Shown: piece by piece, positions 41,978 through 50,622 of the stretch
How positions within the stretch are numbered: the stretch's first letter is position 1
Layout: each line of letters starts with the position of its first letter
Source of the DNA: Dongia_B soli
GTDB lineage: Bacteria; Pseudomonadota; Alphaproteobacteria; Dongiales; Dongiaceae
DNA length: 64,000 bases
Direction: 5' to 3'
Assembly (NCBI RefSeq): GCF_034044715.1
Contig: NZ_JAXCLW010000001.1
Coordinates: forward strand, 992,001-1,056,000
The notes under the pieces: generated by a model
The model's input: the letters and a program-made list of their open reading frames with translations, nothing else
Databases searched by the model: none
Told to the model about the DNA's origin: nothing
Translations under genes and position numbers: made by a program

Positions 41978-42946
41978 TCAGCGGTCGTCCTGGCGCTCCG
42001 ACAGGGTCATGCCGATGGCGGCCACGGTAACGCAGACGATGGCGATCAGCATGCGCAAGCCGAGATCCTGGCTCAGGAAGATGGCGCCCACCAGCGCACC
42101 CAAAGCTGGCTCAAGCGTCATGAGGATGCCGTAGCTGCGGGCCGAAAGACGCCGCAATGCCTGGAACTCCATCACGCAAGGCAAGACGGTGCTGAGGAGT
42201 GCCACAGCAAAGCCGCCGCCGAAATCCGCCAGGCCGGCTTGCCTCAAACTGCCTTCCACCAGGGCGAAGGGCAGCAACAAGATGGCTGCGGCCCACATGC
42301 CCCAGGCGAGGCCGCCTATGCCGGCAAAGAGCCGACCCGCTTGCTTGCTGAGCGGCACGAAACCGGCCCAGGCAACACCGGTGAGGACCGCCAGCCCGAG
42401 GCCGCGCGGATCGAGATCGACACCGATATCCGGCGTCAACAAGACGAGGCCGATGACGGCGATGCCGATCCAGACAAAATGCAGCAGGCGCCGTGAGGTG
42501 AGCACCGCCAGCGTCAGCGGGCCGAGGAAGGCGATGGCGGAGGCGATGCCAAGCGGGATGTATTGCAACGCCAGGAAGAAGGGCAGCAGCATGCCCGCAA
42601 GAACCGCGCCGAAAACCAGGACCAGCAGGCCGTGCCGCTGCAGCGTCCAGCCTTGCGGAATTGCCCCGCGCCGTCCGGCTTGCAGCCGGTTGGCGAGGCT
42701 GAGCATGGCGGCGGAGAAGCCGGCGCTAAGCACAGCCGTGCCGGCGGGACCCAGGCTGGAAAATAACACTGTTGCCAAAGCCGATCCGAGTTGGACGGAG
42801 AGGATCGATAGCAGGATCAGAAGGGTGGGCGGCACGCGGCCGAGAGCGCTCGCGACATGACGCTGTCCCAAGACAAGGCTGTTTCGGCGGCCGGCATTCT
42901 GCCAGCCTGGAGATTCCGCTTGTACGACGCCAATCTGCATTGTCAT
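41978..42946 (-). CDS. EamA/DMT-family transporter (RhtA-like)
   Basis: A 322-residue membrane protein with ten hydrophobic helices in two EamA repeats. Marks include LPFFLALQYIPLGIASAIAFLGPL, the conserved cross-over helix, and the second-repeat equivalent VMEFQALRRLSARSYGILMTLEPA. RhtA-like members export threonine, homoserine or related metabolites. ATG 42946 has GAGGA seven bases before it; the open frame to 43018 is not supported. It is downstream of the SDR gene on the same strand with a 93-base gap. Confidence 0.8.
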   Translation of the reverse strand: MTMQIGVVQAESPGWQNAGRRNSLVLGQRHVASALGRVPPTLLILLSILSVQLGSALATVLFSSLGPAGTAVLSAGFSAAMLSLANRLQAGRRGAIPQGWTLQRHGLLVLVFGAVLAGMLLPFFLALQYIPLGIASAIAFLGPLTLAVLTSRRLLHFVWIGIAVIGLVLLTPDIGVDLDPRGLGLAVLTGVAWAGFVPLSKQAGRLFAGIGGLAWGMWAAAILLLPFALVEGSLRQAGLADFGGGFAVALLSTVLPCVMEFQALRRLSARSYGILMTLEPALGALVGAIFLSQDLGLRMLIAIVCVTVAAIGMTLSERQDDR

Positions 42947-43039
42947 GCGACCGTCCTCGCCAAGGATGACAAATCCAATCAGAACCCGTATAGGCCGCTT
43001 CGTCAACGCCCCGGTCAATCTAGCGATCGGCAGCGAGCA

Positions 43040-43816
43040 TCACTTCCATTCCCGCATTACCCGTTCGGCGGCGAAGGTCACCAGGCCGCGCGGCAGGAAG
43101 CGGCTGACCAGGGTCGTCATGTAATTGGCCGGTCCGACCACATGAACGCGCTTCTGTCCCAGCATCTGCAAGCCCTCGCGGGCGACGCGTTCGGCGCTGT
43201 GGATGCTGGAAAAAGTCGGCCGGTCGATTCCGGCCCGGGTGAAGAACTGGGTGGCCGTGGCGCCGGGACACAGCGCCAGGATATCGACCGGCTCACGGCT
43301 AAGCTCCTCCGCCAGGGCTTCGGTGTAATGGAGCAGGAAAGTCTTGCTGGCTGCATAGGTGGCGAAATAGGGAATCGGCATGAAAGCGGCGGCCGAGGCG
43401 ACGAAGATCGCGCCGCAGCGGCGGTTGTTCCGCTCTGCGCGTGCCAGCATGCCGGGCAGCAAGGCGCGGGCGATTTCCACCGGGGCCAGGACGTTGACCA
43501 GCACCATTTCCGATCCCCGTTCGGCGGTGTTATCGACCGCGCGCCCGAGACGCCCGAGCCCGGCATTGTTGATGACGAGATCGACGGGAAAAGCCTGGGT
43601 CGCGCCAATCACTGCCTGACGCCCTTCAGCAGTGGCGAGATCGGCGATCACAATGCGGATCTCACGGCCGGGGCCGGTGAGTTCGGCGGCGAGCGCTGCC
43701 AGGCTTTCGCGATTCCGGCCGGTCAACAGGAGGTGCGTGGCGCGCGGCAAGGCATGTGCGAAAGCCGCGCCGATGCCGCTGGAAGCGCCGGTGATCAAGG
43801 CTGCACCATAGGTCAT
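43040..43816 (-). CDS. Short-chain dehydrogenase/reductase
   Basis: A 258-residue classical SDR. It has the cofactor motif TGASSGIG (about residues 9-16), the NNAG strand (NNAGLG), a catalytic Ser in VASAAAFMPIP, and the active-site YAASK (Tyr about 149). Basic residues after the second strand (TGRNRE) suggest NADP preference. It reduces or oxidises an alcohol/ketone. GAGGA precedes the ATG. Neighbouring genes give no clue to the substrate. Confidence 0.87.
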   Translation of the reverse strand: MTYGAALITGASSGIGAAFAHALPRATHLLLTGRNRESLAALAAELTGPGREIRIVIADLATAEGRQAVIGATQAFPVDLVINNAGLGRLGRAVDNTAERGSEMVLVNVLAPVEIARALLPGMLARAERNNRRCGAIFVASAAAFMPIPYFATYAASKTFLLHYTEALAEELSREPVDILALCPGATATQFFTRAGIDRPTFSSIHSAERVAREGLQMLGQKRVHVVGPANYMTTLVSRFLPRGLVTFAAERVMREWK

Positions 43817-44007
43817 GTGGTTTCCTCGACTGCTGCCTCGACGATTGCTTCTCGATGGAAGCCGTTAGCGGTACCATAGGGAAAACCCGACACATCGCCA
43901 AGGTTGAGCCGGCAGCGCAGGATTTTGCTCGCGTTTCCTTGTCTTGCCTTTTGCCATGGGCTGTGACAGATCAGCCACCTGCATGTTCGGGCGCTATGAG
44001 GAAACAA

Positions 44008-45201
44008 ATGGCAAAGTTCAAGACCCTCGAGGATCTCACCGTCGCCGGTAAGCGCGTCATCGTGCGCTGCGATCTCAACGTGCCGATGCAAGACGGAAAG
44101 GTGACCGACACGACCCGTATCGATCGCGGTGCCGAAACATTGCGCGATCTTGCAGCCCGGGGCGCCAGGGTCATCGTCATGTCGCATTTCGGCCGGCCCA
44201 AGGGCAAGCGCGCCGCCGAGTTCTCCCTGCGTCCCCTGGTGCAGCCGCTCTCGACCGCTTTAGGCAAGCCGGTTGCCTTCGCCGATGACTGCGTCGGCCC
44301 GGCGGCGGAAGCGGCGGTGAAGGCGCTGAAGGACGGCGATGTGCTGTTGCTGGAAAATCTGCGTTTCCACGATGCTGAAGAAGCCAACGACAAAGGCTTC
44401 GCCGGGCAGCTCGCGGCGCTCGCGGATATTTATGTGAATGATGCCTTTTCTTGCGCCCATCGCGCCCATGCCTCGACCGAGGCGATTGCCCATCTGTTGC
44501 CTCATGCAGCCGGTCGCCTGATGCAGGCGGAGCTTGATCATCTCGCAGCGGCGCTGGAAAAGCCGCAGCGCCCGGTGATGGCGGTGGTGGGGGGTGCCAA
44601 AGTGTCGACCAAGCTCGATCTCCTCGGCAATCTCGTCGCCAAGGTCGACCAATTGGTGATCGGCGGCGGCATGGCCAATACCTTCCTCTTCGCCAATGGC
44701 ATCGAAGTCGGCAAGTCGCTGGCGGAACGCGACATGGCGGATACGGCGCGCGATATCGTCGCCAAGGCGAAAGCGGCAGGCTGCACCATCGTGTTGCCGG
44801 TCGATGCCGTGGTGGCAGCGGAATTCAAGGCGGGCGCTGCCAACAAGACGGTCGATGTCGCTGCGGTGCCGGCGGATATGATGATCCTCGATGCCGGGCC
44901 GAAATCGGTCGCGGATATCGCTGCCCGGCTGAAGACCTGCAAGACCGTGGTTTGGAACGGTCCGCTTGGAGCTTTTGAGCTGGAGCCGTTCGACCGGGCC
45001 ACGGTGGCGGTGGCGCGCGAAGCGGCGGCTTTGACCAAGGCGAAGCAACTGCTCTCGGTGGCCGGTGGTGGCGATACGGTAGCGGCCCTGGCGCATGCCG
45101 GCGTGACCGTTGACTTCACCTATATTTCGACCGCCGGCGGCGCCTTCCTGGAATGGCTGGAAGGCAAGACCTTGCCGGGCGTCGCCGCCCTGCAGGACTG
45201 A
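44008..45201 (+). CDS. pgk: Phosphoglycerate kinase
   Basis: A 397-residue glycolytic enzyme that transfers phosphate between 1,3-bisphosphoglycerate and ADP. It shows RCDLNVPM (substrate loop), SHFGRPKG, ENLRFH, NDAFSCAHRAHAST and the nucleotide-binding GGGDTVAAL near the C-terminus. ATG 44008 was chosen since GAGGA lies upstream and MAKFKTLEDL is the family start; the long open frame from 43855 is spurious. No gapA or fba gene is adjacent, which is unusual for alphaproteobacteria where pgk often sits near gap. Confidence 0.97.
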   Translation: MAKFKTLEDLTVAGKRVIVRCDLNVPMQDGKVTDTTRIDRGAETLRDLAARGARVIVMSHFGRPKGKRAAEFSLRPLVQPLSTALGKPVAFADDCVGPAAEAAVKALKDGDVLLLENLRFHDAEEANDKGFAGQLAALADIYVNDAFSCAHRAHASTEAIAHLLPHAAGRLMQAELDHLAAALEKPQRPVMAVVGGAKVSTKLDLLGNLVAKVDQLVIGGGMANTFLFANGIEVGKSLAERDMADTARDIVAKAKAAGCTIVLPVDAVVAAEFKAGAANKTVDVAAVPADMMILDAGPKSVADIAARLKTCKTVVWNGPLGAFELEPFDRATVAVAREAAALTKAKQLLSVAGGGDTVAALAHAGVTVDFTYISTAGGAFLEWLEGKTLPGVAALQD

Positions 45202-45281
45202 CAATGTCACGGCACCGGCACCCGGATGTGTCGGTCCTATGACGGAAGACTTAGACTGGTCATCTTAATTAAGCTCTAGCG

Positions 45282-45318
45282 GCCCGCACTGTCTAACCGA
45301 CTGCGCGGGCTAAATTTT
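45282..45318 (+). terminator. Probable terminator after pgk
   Basis: GCCCGC and GCGGGC form a 6-bp stem around a 17-base loop, followed by TAAATTTTT. It lies about 80 bases past the pgk stop. The stem is short, so confidence is moderate. Confidence 0.45.
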
Positions 45319-45421
45319 TGCACCCAGCGTGACATGCGTCATATCGCCTCAGCCCGGCAGCGCGTAGTTTTCCACTCGCGAGCCGGAACCTGTTTCGAAT
45401 GACTGAGAAGGGGTTCTTGTC

Positions 45422-45703
45422 ATGCCACATATGATGTCGCGCCGAACATTTCATCTATCGCTCATCGTTCTGAGCATCATTCTGCTGAATGGGCTGGCCT
45501 TTGCCGGCAATGCTCAACAGTCGCTGGGCGGCGCGCTGCCGGTCGATGCCGCCAACCATGCACAGCCGATGACGGCCAAAGAGATAGCGATGACGACCGA
45601 CAAGGCCGTGCCGGCAGTCGCCGCCGCCACGCAACAGCAGAAAGGCGCGTCAACGCAGAATGAAAAGCAAGGTGCAGGCGGCCAATCAACGCCGGGCAAT
45701 TGA
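45422..45703 (+). CDS. Small secreted protein of unknown function
   Basis: A 93-residue protein. The N-terminus has a clear signal peptide (HLSLIVLSIILLNGLAFA, cleavage near residue 28) and the remaining 65 residues are rich in Ala, Gln, Gly and Thr with no cysteines. This composition suggests a disordered periplasmic or exported peptide. GAAGGGG precedes the start. It is convergent with azlD. No family is recognised. Confidence 0.55.
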   Translation: MPHMMSRRTFHLSLIVLSIILLNGLAFAGNAQQSLGGALPVDAANHAQPMTAKEIAMTTDKAVPAVAAATQQQKGASTQNEKQGAGGQSTPGN

Positions 45704-45721
45704 TGGCTCCCAATAATGGGA

Positions 45722-46069
45722 TCAGGCACCGTTACGCAAATAAAGCAGCAGAATGAGCGTCGCCGCGCCGGCGGCGACGCCAAGAACGATGCTGCGGCGG
45801 GTGACGAAATAGGCAACAACCGTGACGGCGGCCGCGCCCAGCCGATCAATCGGCGAAATGGTCGCAAGCGAACCGGCCGGCAGTAGGATCATTCTGATGA
45901 TCAAGCCGGCCAGCATGGCATAGGCCACCGCCGCCACCCATCGCATGATCGGACTATCGCCGTTGATGCGGGCGGACAGCATCACGCCCAGCCCGCGCCA
46001 GATATAGGTCGCGACGGCGCCTACTAACAGGAACAGCCACGGCAACAAAACGCTACTCACCGGCGCCAT
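45722..46069 (-). CDS. azlD: AzlD-family branched-chain amino-acid transport subunit
   Basis: A 115-residue membrane protein with about four hydrophobic helices, starting MAPVSSVLLPWLFLLVGAVATYIWR, the usual AzlD opening with the (Y/T)xxR motif. AzlD works with AzlC in branched-chain amino-acid export. The start at 46069 overlaps the end of azlC by 13 bases. The longer frame to 46150 lies inside azlC and is unlikely. Confidence 0.8.
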   Translation of the reverse strand: MAPVSSVLLPWLFLLVGAVATYIWRGLGVMLSARINGDSPIMRWVAAVAYAMLAGLIIRMILLPAGSLATISPIDRLGAAAVTVVAYFVTRRSIVLGVAAGAATLILLLYLRNGA

Positions 46070-46815
46070 CCGTGGCTGCGGCGGCGCCGTGCATTGTCGA
46101 TCAGGAAGGCCGCCGTGCCGCCGATCAGGCCGGTCGCAAGCAAGCCCCATTCGGGATCGATCAGATGCAAAGCCGGCCCCAACAAGGCACCGAGAATCAG
46201 GGCCAAAGCCCGCAGCCGATGCTTCAGATCGGCAATGAAGACCAGCATGAAATAAAGCGGGTTAAGGAAGACGAAGCCAAGCGTCACATAGAGCGGCACC
46301 ATTCCTGCGAGGAAGAAGCCGAACATGGTGGCGGTGAGCGTCGTCAGCCAGAGCGTGATGGCGAAACCCTGATAGAAGGGCAGGCGCTGTTCCGGCAGCA
46401 TCTGCGGCGCGCGCTGCATGGCGATGGCAAAGCCGGTAATGGCGATCAGATGCGCGATCAGATAATGCCGCAAGCGTGGCGGCCCTGCTTCCCCAGCCCG
46501 CAGCACCGGCATCAGGCTGGCTACCATCGGCAGCAAGCGGGCATTGGTGAGGATGACGGCAAGCGCGGCGTTCACCAGAGTGCCGCCCACCGCATAGATT
46601 TCGATCAGTGCGATCTGGCCGGGCAATGCCCAGCCGGTGGCGCTGGAGACCACACCCTGGGGCAAGGTGAGCCCGCTTTGCCGGACGAAGGCGCCGAAGC
46701 CCAGATAGCTGGCGCCGAGCACCACGGCGGGCATCGCCAGGGCGGCCAACGCCCCTTGGCGGCGCGCGGCGGCGATCGAGCCGAAATCCTCGCTATAGCG
46801 TGCTGGTTTGTTCAT
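46057..46815 (-). CDS. azlC: AzlC-family branched-chain amino-acid export permease
   Basis: A 252-residue membrane protein with several helices. Diagnostic stretches are GASYLGFGAFVRQSGL, ALPGQIALIEIYAVGG and NARLLPMVASLMPVL, all placed as in AzlC/YgaZ proteins. Together with AzlD it exports branched-chain amino acids or related compounds. ATG 46815 is preferred; upstream in-frame ATGs to 46890 lack support. It is divergent from the Nudix gene, and both promoters must lie within 46816-47031. Confidence 0.85.
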   Translation of the reverse strand: MNKPARYSEDFGSIAAARRQGALAALAMPAVVLGASYLGFGAFVRQSGLTLPQGVVSSATGWALPGQIALIEIYAVGGTLVNAALAVILTNARLLPMVASLMPVLRAGEAGPPRLRHYLIAHLIAITGFAIAMQRAPQMLPEQRLPFYQGFAITLWLTTLTATMFGFFLAGMVPLYVTLGFVFLNPLYFMLVFIADLKHRLRALALILGALLGPALHLIDPEWGLLATGLIGGTAAFLIDNARRRRSHGWRR

Positions 46816-47031
46816 CGGATCGGCGAAAGTGACAAGCGTGGTGAAAGTGACACGGTTGGCCGGCATCATAGCGGGCAGGCGGGACAACACAACCGCGCGG
46901 AGACGACCTGGAAGGTCGATCCAGTGACAATAGCACTACGCACCTCTGTGGCTGTGCGAGAACGCTTCCTGGATTGCGCTGACGTCGCCAGAAGCCTTGC
47001 ATCAACGATCCGGCTTCGCCAGACTGGCCCG

Positions 47032-47592
47032 ATGCCGGAACAGGACACAAAAAAAACGATCAGTTTCAGCCGCCAGGTGCCGGAAGGGGATGGTCGGGAA
47101 CGCGATGTCTGTCTCAATTGCGGCTTCGTCAATTACGAAAACCCGAAGATCGTCGTCGGCTCCGTCGCTTTTTGGGGCGACCGCATCCTGATGTGCCGCC
47201 GCGCCATCGATCCGCGCCGCGGGCATTGGACCTTGCCGGCAGGCTATCTGGAATTGCAGGAAACACCCGAAGCGGGCGCCGTGCGCGAGGCGCAGGAAGA
47301 GGCGGGGGCAAGGATCGAAATCGATGCGCTCCTGGCGATCTATACGATCCCCCGCATCAGCCAGGTGCAGTTGATTTATCGGGCCCATCTCGGCGACGAC
47401 CGGATCGCACCGGGACCGGAAAGCCTGGAAGTCGGTCTCTTCACCTTCGACCGGATTCCCTGGGACGATCTCGCCTTTCCCTCGGCGCGCTGGGCGCTGC
47501 ATCATTTTGCGCAATCACGCGCCTTGCATGGCTTTCCGCCCTTTACCAATCCGCCGGGCGAAACCGGCAATCTGGAAGTCGGCGGCTTATAA
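47032..47592 (+). CDS. Nudix hydrolase with N-terminal zinc ribbon
   Basis: A 186-residue protein. The first 35 residues contain a CxxC half-ribbon (VCLNCGFVNYENP), then the Nudix domain with the box G-x5-E-x7-REA-x-EE-x-G-A (GYLELQETPEAGAVREAQEEAGA region, about residues 70-92). Such enzymes hydrolyse nucleoside diphosphates linked to another group, for example ADP-ribose or NADH-like compounds. The zinc-ribbon type resembles NudC-like or YjhB-like members. The long upstream open frame on this strand is antisense to azlC and is not coding. Confidence 0.85.
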   Translation: MPEQDTKKTISFSRQVPEGDGRERDVCLNCGFVNYENPKIVVGSVAFWGDRILMCRRAIDPRRGHWTLPAGYLELQETPEAGAVREAQEEAGARIEIDALLAIYTIPRISQVQLIYRAHLGDDRIAPGPESLEVGLFTFDRIPWDDLAFPSARWALHHFAQSRALHGFPPFTNPPGETGNLEVGGL

Positions 47593-47607
47593 TCGATTTC
47601 GGTGGAA

Positions 47608-50139
47608 TCAGCTACGTGGCCGCGGCTTGGCGCGCGCCGTCGGTTCGGCGATCAGCGGATCGTCCGGCCAATAATGTTTCGGATATTGCCCCTTGAGATC
47701 GGCCTTCACGGCGCGATAGCCATTGGCCCAGAAGCTCTTGAGATCCTGCGTCACCTGAACCGGCCGGCGGGCAGGTGAGAGCAGATGCAGCAGCACCTGG
47801 ACCTTGCCATCGGCGATGGTCGGCGTATCGGTGGCGCCGAACATCTCCTGCAACCGTACCGCCAGGACCGGTAGGTCGCCGCCTTCGTAATCGAGCGGCA
47901 GGCGCGACCCCGATGGCACGTCGAGATGGGTCGGCGCCAGCCGGTCCAAGGCTTGGCGCTGCTGCCAGTCGAGTGTCGACAACAGGGCCTCCCGCAAATC
48001 GAGATTGGCGAGATGGGCGCGCCGTGTCTTGCCATCAAGATAAGGCAGCAGCCAGGTTTCGAGGCTTTCCAACAGCGCGTCATCCGACAGATCCGGCCAG
48101 CTGTGGCGTGGATCGTTCAGCCGGCGGAGCAGTGCGATACGGGCGCGCAGGGTGTGCAAATCCGGCGTCCAGGGAAGGCATGCCAATCCCATCTGCCGAA
48201 TGCCGGTCGCCATCGCCTCCGCGAGTTGGCCGCGCGGCGGATTGGCAAGCGGCTTTTCCGCCAGCACCAGCGACCAGAGGCGGCGCTGGCTTTTCGCGTC
48301 CACCGTCTCGCTGCGGGGATTCCAGGCGACGATGGTTTCATCGATGATGGCCTGGCCGAAATCCGCCTCGATCTCGTCGAGGGTGATCGGCGCCGCGAGA
48401 AAGATGCGGGCGGCCCGCTTGTCGCCGTCGAGTGCGCCGATTGCCAGGAAGTCCTGGTTGGCGAGCGGATCGGCGGCGCCAAGCACCGCGCCGCGACCGT
48501 TGCTGAGGCGAAAGCTCTCCATGCCGTCGGGATTGCGTCCACGCTTCTGCGCCAACCGATCCGGATAGGCCAATGCCAGCACGGCACCGGCGGCGTCGCG
48601 CGCCGCCGCCGCATCTGACGGAAGGTCAAGCTGCCGGCGCCAGTCCTTGGCCGATTGCCGGATGCGTTCGCGCAGAGGGCGATCGACTTTGCCGCTATGC
48701 CGGCCGCGATCCTGCAGCACATCCAGCCGGTCGCGCAGATCCACATCGGCGGGGCCATATTGGCGGTCCTGCTTGATGGGGTCGCGCTCGCTGAGGATAG
48801 CGGCGATATCGCAGGCGAGCGCACCCAGGCCGCGTTCTTTGGCTCGCACCATCATATGGGCAAGGCGTGGATGGACACCAAGCGCCGCCATCGCCTTGCC
48901 AGGGGATGTCGCCAGCAATTTATCGTCAATCGCTTCCAGCTCAGCCAGCAACTCGCGGGCCTGGGCGAGGGAGGCCGCCGGCGGCGGGTCGAGCAGCTTC
49001 AACGTCTCGATTTCGGTGATGCCCCAGACCGCAAGTTCCAAGGCCAAAGGCGCCAAATCGACAGCGAGAATTTCCGGCGCCTCGAAGGCGGGCAAAGCAC
49101 GTTCGGATTGCGGCGACCACAGCCGATAGCAAATGCCGGGCTGGGTTCGGCCGGCCCGACCGCGGCGTTGTGTGGCCGCGGCTTGCGAAACCTTCGTCGT
49201 GGTCAATCGGCTCATGCCGCTGACCGGGTCGAAGCGCGGCACCCGTCGCAAACCGCTATCCACCACGAGGCGGACGCCGTCGATCGTCAGGCTGGTTTCG
49301 GCAATCGAGGTTGCGAGCACGATCTTGCGGCGGTTCTGTGGGTCGCGGCGGATGGCACGGTCCTGCTCGGATAACGGCAGATCGCCATAGAGCGGCAGGA
49401 CGATGTGATAGCTGCCGAGATCGCCGAGGCGCTGCTCGACCCGCCGGATCTCCGCCGTGCCGGGGAGGAAAGCCAGGATGTCTCCTGCTTCCGCCTGCAG
49501 TGCTTGGCGGATCGCGCCAGCCATGCGGTCTTCGATCCGGCTGACGGAATCATCGCCGAGATAGCGGGTCTCGACGGGAAACATACGGCCTTCGCTGGTC
49601 AGGCGCCGGGCCTGCGGCAGCAATTCTGCGGTGGCGGCTCCATCCAAGGTCGCGGACATGACGAGAAGTCGAAGATCGTCGCGCAAGGCAGCCTGGGCTT
49701 CCAAGCAGAAGGCCAGAGCGAGATCACTGTCGATTGTGCGTTCGTGGAATTCATCGAAGAGCACGGCGCCAATGCCGGGCAAGGTCGGATCCGCCTGCAA
49801 TTGCCGCAGAAAGAGGCCGGTTGTCACCACCTCGATCCGCGTCTTCGGCCCGACGCGACGGTCGAGACGGACTCGATAGCCGACTGTCTCGCCGACCTCT
49901 TCGCCAAGCAGGTTCGCCATACGATGGGCAGCGCTTCGCGCCGCCAGCCGGCGCGGTTCCAGCATGACGATCTTGCCGCCGGAGAGCCATGCCTCGTCGC
50001 GCAAGGCGAGCGGCACCATGGTGGTCTTGCCGGCGCCGGGCGGCGCTTCCAGGACCAGATTGGGCGCAGCCGCCAGCGCCGCGCGAATGTCCGGCAGCAG
50101 CGTTTCGATCGGCAAAGCATCTTGGATGACGGCGGTCAT
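47608..50139 (-). CDS. hrpB: ATP-dependent helicase HrpB
   Basis: An 843-residue DExH-box helicase. Motifs: Walker A APPGAGKTT (about residues 31-39), DEFHER as the DEAH-like box, MSATLDG (motif III), ATSIAETSLTIDGV (motif V) and QRRGRAGRTQPG (motif VI). A C-terminal HrpB-specific domain with EGGDLPVLAVRLQEMFG follows. HrpB is a nucleic-acid helicase whose cellular role in this group is not clear. ATG 50139 was chosen; an in-frame ATG at 50151 is possible. It is convergent with the Nudix gene, with 15 bases between stops. Confidence 0.93.
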   Translation of the reverse strand: MTAVIQDALPIETLLPDIRAALAAAPNLVLEAPPGAGKTTMVPLALRDEAWLSGGKIVMLEPRRLAARSAAHRMANLLGEEVGETVGYRVRLDRRVGPKTRIEVVTTGLFLRQLQADPTLPGIGAVLFDEFHERTIDSDLALAFCLEAQAALRDDLRLLVMSATLDGAATAELLPQARRLTSEGRMFPVETRYLGDDSVSRIEDRMAGAIRQALQAEAGDILAFLPGTAEIRRVEQRLGDLGSYHIVLPLYGDLPLSEQDRAIRRDPQNRRKIVLATSIAETSLTIDGVRLVVDSGLRRVPRFDPVSGMSRLTTTKVSQAAATQRRGRAGRTQPGICYRLWSPQSERALPAFEAPEILAVDLAPLALELAVWGITEIETLKLLDPPPAASLAQARELLAELEAIDDKLLATSPGKAMAALGVHPRLAHMMVRAKERGLGALACDIAAILSERDPIKQDRQYGPADVDLRDRLDVLQDRGRHSGKVDRPLRERIRQSAKDWRRQLDLPSDAAAARDAAGAVLALAYPDRLAQKRGRNPDGMESFRLSNGRGAVLGAADPLANQDFLAIGALDGDKRAARIFLAAPITLDEIEADFGQAIIDETIVAWNPRSETVDAKSQRRLWSLVLAEKPLANPPRGQLAEAMATGIRQMGLACLPWTPDLHTLRARIALLRRLNDPRHSWPDLSDDALLESLETWLLPYLDGKTRRAHLANLDLREALLSTLDWQQRQALDRLAPTHLDVPSGSRLPLDYEGGDLPVLAVRLQEMFGATDTPTIADGKVQVLLHLLSPARRPVQVTQDLKSFWANGYRAVKADLKGQYPKHYWPDDPLIAEPTARAKPRPRS

Positions 50140-50199
50140 GGGGCGCAACATAGCTGCCCCGCCGGCCTTGGCAAGCGCCTCGCGAGTGGAGTCCTGGTG

Positions 50200-50622
50200 C
50201 TAGGCGCTGCGTTGCCGCGGCACCGCCTCATCCGATCCGGCCAGATCCTCCAGAATCGGGCAATCGGGGCGGTCGTCACCGTGGCAATGATGGGCAAGAT
50301 GTTTCAACGTCTTCACCATGCTCTGCATCTCGGCAATCTTGGCTTCGAGATCAGCGACATGGGCGGTGGCGAGTTTCTTCACCGTTGCGCTGGAGCGGCG
50401 GCGGTCGCGCCACAGCGCCAGCAACTGCCGGATTGTTTCGAGCGGAAAGCCAAGCGACCGCGCCCGGTGAATGAAGCGCAAGGCATGCACCTCATTCTCG
50501 TCGTAAAGACGATAGCCGGCGCCGGTCCGCTGCACCTTGGGCAGCAGGCCGATGGATTCGTAGTGGCGGATCATCTTGGCGGAAACCCCGGAAGCTCTCG
50601 CCGCTTCACCGATCGTGCGCAT
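50200..50622 (-). CDS. MerR-family copper-responsive regulator (CueR/HmrR)
   Basis: A 140-residue regulator. The N-terminal winged helix (IGEAARASGVSAKMIRHYESIGLL) is standard MerR; the dimer helix follows; the metal loop holds Cys-x7-Cys (HHCHGDDRPDCPI), the Cu(I)/Ag(I)-type pair of CueR and HmrR. Such proteins twist 19-bp-spacer promoters into an active form when copper binds. It starts inside the end of copA (17-base overlap), so it is expressed with its main target and subject to autoregulation. Confidence 0.92.
   Translation of the reverse strand: MRTIGEAARASGVSAKMIRHYESIGLLPKVQRTGAGYRLYDENEVHALRFIHRARSLGFPLETIRQLLALWRDRRRSSATVKKLATAHVADLEAKIAEMQSMVKTLKHLAHHCHGDDRPDCPILEDLAGSDEAVPRQRSA

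Noticed and set aside
46072..47031. Long plus-strand frame in front of the Nudix hydrolase
   Set aside because: It is antisense to azlC, full of Gln/His/Arg typical of shadow frames, and the Nudix protein starts cleanly at 47032.
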